Assembly (NCBI GenBank): GCA_023053575.1
Contig: JAKZAP010000005.1
Span: forward strand, 1,054,001-1,118,000
Direction: 5' to 3'
DNA from: Branchinecta lynchi
Taxonomy: Eukaryota > Arthropoda > Branchiopoda > Anostraca > Branchinectidae
Length of the DNA stretch: 64,000 nt
The notes beneath the pieces were generated by a model, which was given only the letters and a program-made list of their open reading frames with translations, did not search any database and was not told the DNA's origin. Position numbers and translations under genes: made by a program. Shown piece by piece: positions 23,101 through 35,100 of the stretch (position 1 is its first letter; every line of letters starts with the position of its first letter).

Positions 23101-26100
23101 ATCGATTTCAGAAACAACTTTGAGCTTCAACCAAATTTCCAGTTTCAGCCAAATTCGCAGCAAGAAATCTAAGTTCAAATATGGTTTCAGCGGACCTCCT
23201 TAACCTCTCAATGAATATCTTCTTAGCTTATAAAACATCCATGTTTTTACCGTAAATTCCAAACCCGTCCTCTGCCTCTAAAGATAGGACTAAAGGACCC
23301 ATCTACGAACTTGACCTGTACTTTACCAGTGAATCCTCATTGAACAACATCCTCGTTTGAACATTATATAAACACCTTCGATTACACCAGATCTCTCCCA
23401 CGTCACACAGAATCAACAAATGAATGCCGGCATCCACGCGCAGAGCTATACTAGTGGAGAATAAAAGGGCACGGACTGCTATATATATATATATATGTAT
23501 AGACCCCGACGCCGCGCCGAAAATCAGCGGCGTCACGCTGAAATTCAAACGGCTAAAATGCGCCCCTTTAATGGCGGCGCGCCGATCGCCCCCGCTGATA
23601 CATCGGCGGCGGCGATTCGCTTGTGTTTCGGCGCCCCACACTTTTTTTTGTATATTCTTGTTCTTGTACTTGTATTGCGCTGACAAAAATTATGGCACAC
23701 CCCAGTTCTGACGACATTGCCATCTAGCGCTACATTCAAGAGTTTACTTTTGTGCCAGCTCTGAGAAACGGTCGATTCATGAAGAAGGCGAGGATTCACA
23801 AAACAATGCCATTATTCGGCGGCAAGTCGACTTGTACCTTAGCATAGCCGCAGAAGCCAATAGATGCGAGGATAACTTTGATGTACCGTACTAGGCTTCT
23901 GGAAAAAATACGCCCAGCAAATTCCGTGGGTGGCTGCTTTGGCGCGGAAATGTTCGGCGATTCCAGCCACAAGTGGAGCAGCGGAGCGAATATTTTCCAC
24001 TACTGGACTGATGGTTTGTGCTAAACGAATCAGTATCAAGCCCCATAGGGTCAACCAAATCCAGTTTGTCCACGATAATTTTAAGACATGTAAGGTCATG
24101 AAGAAGTGATCTCTTTGAAGTCTAGTCTACGCACTTTCTTGCTAGTTCAGCATTGACGCTTAGGAAGCGATACTGTGTATAGTCTATAGTTTTAGCAAAA
24201 GCCATTCTGTGATTACATCTTTAGTGATAATGTTTGACCAAATTCAGATTCATGAATCTGGTCAAATCCGTCTGATATAATAGTCATCAGATCAGGCACA
24301 TAAAGGCTACTCTTGATTAAATACGTGATTGAAATCAGAACTGCCGACCATTAAAACTGTATCTGACCTGTTTTTGTTTATTTGGCCCTAGCTTGTAAGA
24401 TTGATGTACAAGTTTTGTAAATATTAAAATTATGTGAAGCTAAAACAACCAATGAAAGGCGAGGCTAGAGGTTCTAAAGTGCGGGAAACGCCGCCGAAAA
24501 AATTTCGGCGGCACGCCGCCGCTGACCCTTTTACCCCTCGCCGCCGCCGATTCTTCGAATCGACGCTGCGTCGGGGTCTATATATATATATATACGCGTA
24601 TTTAAAAGCCAGTGGCCATATACACAACTACAAACACAAAAAATAAACGTAAAAGAAAAACACTAGCACTCAACACCTTCAAGTCGCTGCCTTCCGCGCC
24701 TCCACGCCTTTCTCTATAAAGCAACACAACGCAATAATCGAATCTCTCGAAGTAGTCCCCAAAATACCAGGGAGCAGCGGCACACCCCCTCGAAAATATT
24801 TTTCCCTCAAATTCACCAAATTTTGGCAACTATTCAGAAAATGGTCCAGCCCATCCCCAACCTCCCCACAAAGGGGGCAAACACACCTACCTCCCGAGCC
24901 GATAACTGGTCGACAAATTTTGTACCCGGTTTGGTCGGATTCCGGGTGAACTACTTGTCCGACAAGAAAATAACTTTCATATTCGGATTCAGCATGTCTC
25001 CTTACTCAACTATCTCAATAGCTTTTAAAAAATATTCGTTTCCCCTTTATCTGAAACCCCTTCACCCACCCCTAAATGTAGGGCTACAAAGCCCATCTAC
25101 GAACTCGACGTTACTCCTGACCCTAAGAATCCTCACACCAAGTTTCATTAAAATATCTCATACCCTTCGAGAGTTATCGTGCTTACATACGGACGGACGG
25201 ACAACTTTTGCGATGTCATAGGTCCACTTACGTTTTGGGATCCCAAAAACCACAAGAAACTAAAGCAAACGAGAGAGGCCACTGTGGGCGGGCAGATACT
25301 GATAAGTTGACTGGGGTAATTTCCCCAAAAGCTCAGTAAGTTTCGACCCGATGTCCGGAAAACTGTAAACAGATATGAGGTTCATCATCATTCACATATG
25401 AATGACAAAACCAGAAACACATCCAATACTAGCAGACTCAAAGAGCGTGTTCCAACCTACTTGCCGTAGTTACACCTCCTTTGCAGTCATGTCACATTGT
25501 CAAACAACCAATAGTCTGTTACTCTGGATTTTTTTTTTGTCCGAGGCTGTATTGCGATGGCCTGTGTCTAGAGGTAACGAACTGTGATGTTCCGCGTAGC
25601 TCCTGGCCCCCGCTAGTTCGCAATGGGAATTTATTCGACTCCGCAAGATCGTCTCACAGAGATCGGGAGACTGAGGTTTTATTGCTTATTTGTTCTTGAT
25701 GGTATGATAGTCCTTCTGACTTAATGCATTCCAGTGAAATTAAGATTGACGTTGAAGTTTAAATTTGGAGACACGATGTGAAAAAATAATTTTTCTCAAT
25801 CATTTTAGTATCAGTGAGTCTATTTTTTTAAATTCTTATGGCAAACTGTGTGCCAAAGGAGTATACAGTGTATACTGTTTTAGACGAGTTTTGCCGAGGC
25901 CGATGACATACTTTACGAATTGTGGTATGACTCTCATTAACAAGAGCTACGAGCTCATATGGCACTTGATACGAGTAGGTGGTACCTATAAAGTAGACAA
26001 GAAACCAAAATACCCTACCATCTAAAAACGCGGTTCGGACCTAGAAATACGATATCTAGTTTCACTAAAGTCTGAGCATTTCGTCGCCTCGGATCACCGA

Positions 26101-29100
26101 GGTCAAATGACTGTTCTACCTTCCAAGTTTCAACCCTAAAGATCCATTCGTTTGGTCCCTAAACATGCCACACGGTTTCCGGTACCCCCCTCCAACGTCC
26201 CCTACCGAGTCCGAATTTGGTTGGGACTTCGGACTACTAAACGGATCATCTGAAGAATTCTCTCTTACCAGCTATCAAGTTTCACTCAAATCTGAGCGTT
26301 TTTTGGGAACTTCCCGTAATTTTCGCACCCCCTCTCCCGGCGTGGTCGGATCCAGTTCGGACCCTAAAATATGTCATCTAGGGCATGTGAGCTCTTTACA
26401 TTCCAAGTTTCACTAAAATCGCTCCACTTGTTTGACCCCTATGCGAGCCAAAACGTTTCCGGAAATCTCCTTCCAGCTCCCCTCACTGTGGCTGAATACG
26501 AATCGGAAACACAAACTTCCCATCTCTGACATAGCCTATCCGCAATTTCCGGTTCCCACTTTATACCCCTCCTCTACCGTGACCAGATCCGATCCAGACA
26601 CCAAATAACAAATCAAGTGCGCATTCTGTCCAACTCGCATCCTATTTTGTATCCCCCCCCCCCCTCGTCCAACTCTTCTAAACGTGCCCGCATGTGGTTC
26701 GGACGCATGTTTTGGTTGTCTAGGTCATCAGTTCTTATCACCCATAAAATTTCACTCGAATCAGACCACCCGCTCGCAACTTATGGAAGCCAGTGATTTC
26801 CGGATTCCCCTTCCCTCAACTCACCAAAGATGGTCGGATCCAGGAACACACGTTTTCCTAGGGCATTATGTCGGGTCCTGAAGTCATTAATAGGCCTGCA
26901 AAGTTTCATTGTTCTTAGAACAGCTTGAACTATCGTAACGGGCGTTCAGCGGAATTCCGGGAAACTCCCTCCAACTCCCCCACAGAGCCCCGATACGATC
27001 TGGTTCTGTCAATTAAGTATCTAAGGCTAATGCTTGTTCTTCTCACCAAGTTCCATCCCAATCCCTCAACTCAAAGCGTTTCACAACATTTTCGGTCCAC
27101 CCTTCAATCCCCCCCCCCCCACAAGTATCTGATTCGACCAAGACTTGACATGGAACATCTAAGACGATAGTTCTTTCCACTTGCCAAGTTTCATTCAATT
27201 CAGATCACCCGTTCAAAAGTTATGCATGCCACCAGATTCCGGGCTCCAGGAAACGACTATTATCAAGTCAATCTGTTCGGGTCCCTGACATGTCTTCCAA
27301 GTTTTGTTGTCCTAGCACAGCCGGAAGTACCGAACTAGCAGGATCAACGAAATTCCGGACACCCCCCCCCTCGACCCCCACAGTGCCCAAATCTGGTCCG
27401 GTTATGTCAACGACGTGTCCAGGACTTGTGCTTCCCTCCAAGTTTCATCCCGATCCCTCCACTCTAAGCGTTTCCCAAGATTTCAGGTTCCTCCCCTCCA
27501 GCTCCCCCCTAAATCACCGGATCCGGTTCGGATTTAAACTGGGTCGTCTGAGACACGGGGTCCTTCTAAATATCAAGTCTCATTAAGATCCGATCATCCG
27601 TTCAAAAGTTACGAATACCTCTATATTCCGGATTCCCCCTCCCCCTACTCCCCCACGATGCTCGGATCGGGTAAGTGACTATTTCCAATTTTATCTTTTG
27701 GGGTTCCTGATACGCCTGCCAAGTTTCATCGTCCTAGCTTATGTGGAAGTGCCCAAACTAGAAAAACCTGGACAGAAAGACCGACAGACCAACCGACCGA
27801 CGGAAAGAAATTGCGATCGCTATATGGCACTTGGCCGGAGGGCAAGTGCCATAAAAATGACGAACTGATTGAGTATATACATATTCATATTTTAGTGATT
27901 ATGTTTGACGTTGAGGTCAAACTCGGCGCTTGCGCTGTGAAAGTTACTTCTTATGACAAAAACTCTACTCTATTACTCTAATCAAAACATAAAGCAGCTA
28001 ATCAGCGTATATTCATACGCTGGATTATGAAGGACTGAGGCAAGACTTCATTGAAAGCAATGTTCACTGTTATCCTACATATTTAGCAAACTGTTTGTTC
28101 TCCAATCTTCGCAGAATGCGTGAGCTTTTCTCTCTCAAAGTCCTCTAGATGGGTCGGAAAAAGGACATTGGAAAAGGACATTTTAACCGGTACGAGTTTA
28201 CTTTTGAAGCACAGACCAGCCCTCCCTAGTGCATCTAAACAAAGATGTACTTGTCGCCTAAAGGATGTCTCTGTGAGCTTCTTCCATCCTACGTACCGTA
28301 GTTACTACGCATGACGTCACGAATTCTGGCTTTTTGCCGTCAAGGCTGGAACGATTTTTCTATTTTCCAGCAGAATATCATGCCACGGGCGAATCACGAC
28401 CAATAACGTTACAGAAATCCGTAGTTACTACACTTACTACGCTCCCGAGCGTGGTAAGCAAATAGTTACTATTAGTTAATATTTCGAAGAGGCTGGAACG
28501 GTCAGTAACGTTTGGTGAGGTTGGAACGGAAATAGTAACTAATAGTTACTATTTGTAGAAGGGTGGAACGCTCTGTGTTGTTATAGGTCCGTGACAGGGC
28601 AGTCGGTTGTCCACAGAGGGAGAATGAACAGTAAACTTGTTTTAGTCTTGTTTCGGGATATGAGAGTGTCTGACAAGGTTGAACGAGACAGAAAAAGGCG
28701 GGAAGTGCGAAGTCCATCAGCAACAACGGCGAACGATTCTAAAAAGAAGCTGGCTCCCGAGCTTTCAAACGTGTTGGGGAAATGCTGCATAGGTTCTCAA
28801 TAGCCTGCTTTAGTAACATCATTTTACACGCAGCACTGCCATTCTAAGATTCATCTTAAACTTAATCGAGATTAACAATAGGAAAAATTAAGTCTGTTGA
28901 CAGCTTCTTGAAAGCACGAGAAAAAAGTAATAAAACAAAGAATACTTACACATGGAGTGGAATCAGAGTTCTAGATTGACGTGTAGTTGTCACTTCGGCT
29001 GCCTTCTTAAGAAAAGACTCCACAAAGTTTTCCAAGGCACGAGGTAATCATCAGTCAAGGAATATGCTTCCAACAAGATCAACCGCAACTCACAAAATAC

Positions 29101-32100
29101 CTGCTTTAGTCCCTGTATCAGCTATCCGAAGAAGAAGACTTAAACTTGATTTACTACAGACAACTCAATAAGAAAACATGGCTATGGAAATCTACTATTT
29201 GATTATTTAATCATTTCTGCATTTTTATTCTTCACTGCCGACCATCCTGACCATAATTCTATCCATAATTCTATCAAATATTTCTAACTAGTGTTTGTGC
29301 ATTGTTTCTTAAAGGACCTGTCTTACCTATAATGCTAACGCAATCTAATTCCATAATCACTCAATATATTTCTAAACCCGGAGACCCCAATTTCGTACGG
29401 TACATTCTGACCCCTCTAACAAAACCACGCTGATTCTCTCACTCTCACCTTCAATGTGTATCACGCTGTCGACGGTTGTCTGCGAGAAGTTTTTTCCATC
29501 AGAACAAGAGCTACGAGCTCATATGGCACTTGTTACGAGTAGGTCGTAGAAGAAAGCAGAAGAGAATGTCACAAAATACCCCATTCATCCCAGCCTCCTC
29601 TCAAGATCAGACAAGAAACAAGGCATATAATTTCACGCAAGCCTGAGCATTTGGATAATCTAGGGCAAATGTTTCACCATACTAGTTTGATTCCTAGAAG
29701 TGCCGTACTATTGCCGGTCGCCTCGTCATAAAACTCCCGTACCAGGGCCAAATCTGGTTCAGCCACATATACAGATTATCTAAGGCATCTTCTCATACCG
29801 GCTATCAAGTTTCACTCAGGTCGAAGCTTTTTTCGAGAAACTCCAGTACCCCCTCCCCCACCGTGTTCGTGACCCTAAAACATGCCATCTAGGACACAAG
29901 GTCTCTATTCTTTCCAAGTTTTATTAAAATCACTCCGTCTGTTTGACCCCTACGCGAGCTACAAAACTTCCGCCCCCACCCACCCTCCAACTCCTCCCAC
30001 TGTGATCGAATACGACTAGGACACATAAACTTCCTCTGACATCTTCTCTACTTGTCCTTCAAGCTTGACTTGAATCGGAACTTATCTGCAAATTTCCGAT
30101 TCCCGCCTCCACCTCCTCCTACACCGTTGCCGGTCCGGCCGCCAAATAACAAACTAGGCAGCATAAACACGGTACTGCTCAACTTGCATCCCCGTCGTCC
30201 CATTCGTTTGGTTTTGACCATGTCACAAAGTTTACGGTCCTCCCCCCCCCCCTCCAGCTGCCTCGGCCAATGCCGCATGTGGCTCGGATACACCTTTTGC
30301 ATATCTAGCTCATTAATTCTTATAGCCCATCAAGTTTCACTCGAATCGGACCACCCGTTCGCAAACTACGCAAGTCAGTAATTTCCGGATTCCCCTTCAA
30401 CTAACTCCCCCAAAATGGCCGGATCCAGGACCAGAAAACTTCCTAGAGCGTTGTGTCAGGTCTTTAAGTCTATTCAGTCGGGTTGCTAATATGCCAGCCT
30501 AGTTTCATCGTCCTTAGCACATCTAGAAGTACCCTAGCTTGCGATAACGGGAAATCCCGGAAACCCCCTCCGACTCCCCCTAAAAAGCCTCGATATGATG
30601 TGGTTCTGTCAAGAATTTATTTACGGCTTATGCTTGTTCTTCCCACCAAATTCAATCCTGATCCGTCGGCGCTAGGCGTTTTACGAATATTCCGGTGTCC
30701 TCCTTCACCCCCCCCCCCCCCAGAAGTATCGCATCCGGTCCGGGCTTGACATAGAACATCTTTCTACTTGCCAAGTTTCATTCAAATCCGATCGCCCGTT
30801 CGACAATTATGACTGCCACAAAATTCCGGATTCCCCATTCCTCCACACATTGTCAAGTCAGTTTGTTTGAGTCCCTGATTATGCCAGCCCAGTTGCATCG
30901 TCCTACTACATCAGGAAGTACCAAACTCACGGATAATCTGGACCCCCCCCCCCAACTCCCCCCATAGTGCCCGATTCCGATACGTTTATGTCAATGATGA
31001 ATCTAGGACTAGTACTTGCTCTTCCCACCAAGTTTCATCCTGATCCATCCCCTCGAAGCGTTTCCCATGATTTCCAGTTCCCCTCTCAAACTCCCCCCGA
31101 ACGAGGTCTTTCCAAATACCAAGTTTCATTATGATCCGATCACCCGTTCAAGAATTTTAAATACCTCAAGATTCCGAATTTCTCCTCCTTCCATTCCCCC
31201 CGTGATGATCGGATAATGCAAACGACTATTGTCAAGTCAGCTTGTTCAAGTCCCTGATATGCCAGTTGCATCGTCTGAGGTGTGGCATACAAGCGTGTTT
31301 CCGCAATAAACATTGAGAAGTGCGTGGCCCACAACTTTGTCGCGGCAAACGTCTTAGCGCAACAATCGCATGTGCAACCTGTAGGCTAATTACGGAACCT
31401 GCGTAGTTAGTAACCAACTAAATCTATCATTAGAATCACGGAAAACAAGACCAAAGGTTTCGATGGGATCCCAAAAATCTAATACTTGATCTAGACAATT
31501 GCGTACGAACTACCATACTTGTCCAGAAAAAAAAAGAAAGTTCAGACACGAATTCAGCGTATCTCCTTATCCGTATAAAGAACATCTAATCAACTTCAAG
31601 TAAAACTTTAAAAAAAAAAAATCCGGTTTTAACCGGATTCCGAACGAACTATATGTCCCGGTAAAAAGAAGATTGTCATATACAGATTCAGCGTGTCTTC
31701 TTACCCTAAATCTGACATCTAATCAACTTCAAATAAAACTTTTGATTTTAACAAATTTTCCGGTTTCAGCCTGATTCCGGGCGAACAAGTTGTCCGGGTA
31801 AAAATACTTTTCAGATAAGTGTTCAGCATGTCTTCTTACCCCTAAATCGAACATCTAACCAACTTCAGATAAAATAAAACTTTTACTTTTAACAAACTTT
31901 CCGGTTCTGGCCGAATTCTGGGCGAACTTCTTGCCCTGCGAGAAAATGGTTTTCACCATCGTGTTCAGCATGTCTTTCTACCCCTACACTGAACATCTAA
32001 TCAACTTCAAATAAAAAATAACTTTTAATAGACTTTCCGGTTTTGGCCGGATTCCGGGCTAACTACTTGTCCGGCGAAACAATGGTTTTCACCATCGTGT

Positions 32101-35100
32101 TCAGAATGTCTTCTTACTCCTATATCGAACATCTAATCAGCTTCAAATAAAACTTTTACTTTTAACAAACTTTCCGGTTTTGGACGGATTCCGAGCGAAC
32201 TACTTGTCCGATGACAAAATGGTTTTCATCATTGTGTTCAGCATGTCTTCTTATCCCATAATCGATCACATCATCTGTTTGAAAATATTTGATTTTCTCC
32301 TTAATCTAACCCCCCTCCCCCACCCCTAAATGTAAGGCTACAGAGCCCATCTACGAACTCGACCTTACTCTTGACCCAAAGAGTCCTCACACCAAGTTTC
32401 CTCAAAATATCTCATTCCCTTCGAGAGTTATAGCCCGCAGAGACGGACGAGCAACTTTTGCGATGTCATAGGTATCCCTCCACTAACGTTTTGGGATCCC
32501 AAAAATACATAAAATAGGTAGAATACCGATTTTACTGTTTACGACATCACATAAGCCTATCCTTGATCCTAAAGTTATCCAATTCCTTTCCGACAGCACC
32601 TTTAGCTTCGCTATACTATGTATGTTAACAATGGTTCAAAAGGATATAGATCAGGACAGGAACGGCAGCAGCAACTTTTCCAACTTCTTCATCTAGCTGC
32701 ATAATCTTCTTGATTCTTGCCTGTAAGTAATTGGCAAAATAAGGTAATGTTGAGGGGATGAGTGAGTGGTAGGCGAGATCTGAGTATGGTAGTGGCGAGA
32801 TTTAGTGAAGCCAAGGCTCCTGGGTTGTGGGCTGAATACACTCTTCCATTACAGAGAAATATTCTTAGTTCAGCACAACAGCTGCGAAAAATTTTGTTTA
32901 TCGGGATGGTCGGGAATTTTATCCCCGTGGGTATTTCTCGAACTATCTAACGCTCGTTCAAGAGCGGATCAGAAATCTCTTATTGACAAGCCAACTTGTC
33001 CGACGAAAAAAGAAAGTTCAAAAACAAATTCAGCGTATCTGCTTTCCCCAATACCTACTGAACATCTAATCAACTTCAAGTAAAAGTTTAAGTTAGAACA
33101 AAATTCTCCAGCTCCAGCTGGATACCGGTCGAACTATATGTCTAGGTAAAAAATGATTTTCATGCACAGATTCAGCATCTCTTCTTACCCCTAAATGGGA
33201 TATCTCAACTACAAATAAAACTTTAACTTTTAACAATTTTCCGGTTTTGGCCAGATTCCAGTCAAACTACTTGTCCGGGCTAAATTTTTTTAACATAAGT
33301 GTTCAGCGTGTCTTTTTACCTCTAAATCGAACATCTAATCAACTCCAAATAAAACTTATACTTTTAACAAACTTTCCGGTTTTGGCCGGATTCCCGGCAA
33401 ACTACTTGTTGAAAGAGAAAATGGTTTTCACTATCATGTTCAGCATGTCTTCCTACCCCTAAATCGAACATCTAACAAACTTCAAATAAACTTTTACTTT
33501 TAGCAGACTTTCAGTCTTGGCCGAATTCCGGGCTATCTACTTGTCCGGCGAATAAATGGTTTTCATCATCGTGTCCAGCATGTCTTCTTACCCATAAATC
33601 GAACATCTAATCAACTTCAAATAAAACTTTTACTTTTAAAAAACTTTCTGGCCGTATTCCGGGTGAACTACTTGTCTGATGACAAAATGGGTTTGAGCAT
33701 CGTGCTCAGCATGTCTTCTTACCTCATAATCGACTATCAAATTATCTGTTTAAAAATATATTATTCACCCCTTAATTTAAACCCCCTCCCCACCCCTAAA
33801 TGTAGGGCTACAGAGCCCATCTGCAAACTTGACTTTACCCATGACCCAATGAATCCTCACACAAAATTTCATCAAAATATCCCATTCCCTTCGAGAGTTA
33901 TTGTGCGTACAGACAGATGGACATTTTTGCGATGTCATAGGTAGCCCGCCACTTACGTTTTGGGGTCCCAAAAACGACTTATCTGTAGTGTTTATAATTC
34001 CTTGATCAAATGGTTTGACTTTCGATTCTGAAATTCTGAATCGATCTGTTTGGTTTACTGTGCTTGGTCCATACTACAGACAAAATCAGGTGAACACCAA
34101 AAAATCAGTAGGCCTTGTGTGTTCAGTAGGCCTTGTGTTATAACTTTGTTGAACAGAGATCCTCTGGAGGCTGATGACTTCATATCATCCTCTCTGGAGG
34201 TTGATAAGACTTCATATCATCCTCCCATTTCCACTGCTAATTTTCTGTATGAGTTATCTTAATATAACTGACCGTGGGTCAGAGATGGATATGAAATACA
34301 TACCTGTTTGAGACAAGTTATACTTGGTTAACAAGTTTATTTTTTTTTCTCGAGAATACTGAAAATTTGTGCCTAATTACCAAATTAAGATATTAATTCT
34401 TAGTTCTTCGTTACAGGAAAGACGTTACAGGAATGGCAGTTCGACCGAACAAAGAAACATCTTATTCTCGGCAGTTCAATGCCATAAATGAACTTGGTTA
34501 TAAAAAATACGCTTGTATGAAAACGACGGTTGGTAAGGCTAAGCTTCAATTAATGTTAGGCAGGTGCTGCAGGTATGATGACACAGTGTGTTGTTTTGAA
34601 ACTATACTGACAATCAAATTTCGGTTTTGATTCTAAATTCGGTAACTGAGATAAAAAATTCGGGAACTGGTACATGGGTTCTGAACATTGGTATCCTGAA
34701 CAGTTTTCAGATCTCTTGGCTTTCACATAATCATTGTTTAACCTAGGTACTTAGAAAAATATGAAAGCAAATTATATGATTGTTAGAAACAGACATGAAT
34801 TCAATATAAGAAAAACATTCAGTGTTTTAAACAGAGAAGATCTTTGTCTTTTTGGCTTACAGAAATTGACGTTGACTCTCTTGTACTGTAACAAGGCGGG
34901 ATGCAGTGATTCTATTTCCGTCATAACAGTGCCTAAATATCTGAATTTATAAAGATTTATAAGTGAATATGATTTTAAACACACATCTTCCAACAGGTTT
35001 AACTATTTTGACAGGTTGTGGTGCATCTAAGGCACATCTAAGCTCCAGTACCTAGGGTACGAGCGGCAGTATGTGGACGGCAGATAAACACGGTCACTAC

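Larger units (their letters stand above)
29044..32647 (-). other. DRAP1: U12-type AT-AC intron of DRAP1 (intron 2)
   Basis: On the minus strand the intron starts ATATCCTTTT (32647-32638) and ends AC (29045-29044). The branch-site motif TTCCTTGAC lies at 29062-29054, placing the branch adenosine (29055) 11 bases from the last intron base. Donor and branch site match the minor-spliceosome consensus (ATATCCTT and TCCTTRAC). Splicing here joins T to CT, giving serine at the conserved ISRALE position. The 3.6-kb intron is filled with an F2 and an F1 element, neither of which disturbs the splice motifs. Confidence 0.93.

Noticed and set aside
29040..29110. GT-AG acceptor for DRAP1 exon 3 at GGAAG near 29064
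   Set aside because: It would put an in-frame TGA directly before the conserved RALENF sequence. Only the AC acceptor keeps the frame.
34433..34630. Possible exon after TTCGTTACAG in DRAP1 intron 1 (plus strand)
   Set aside because: There is no partner exon or known domain, and it lies on the strand opposite to the host gene.
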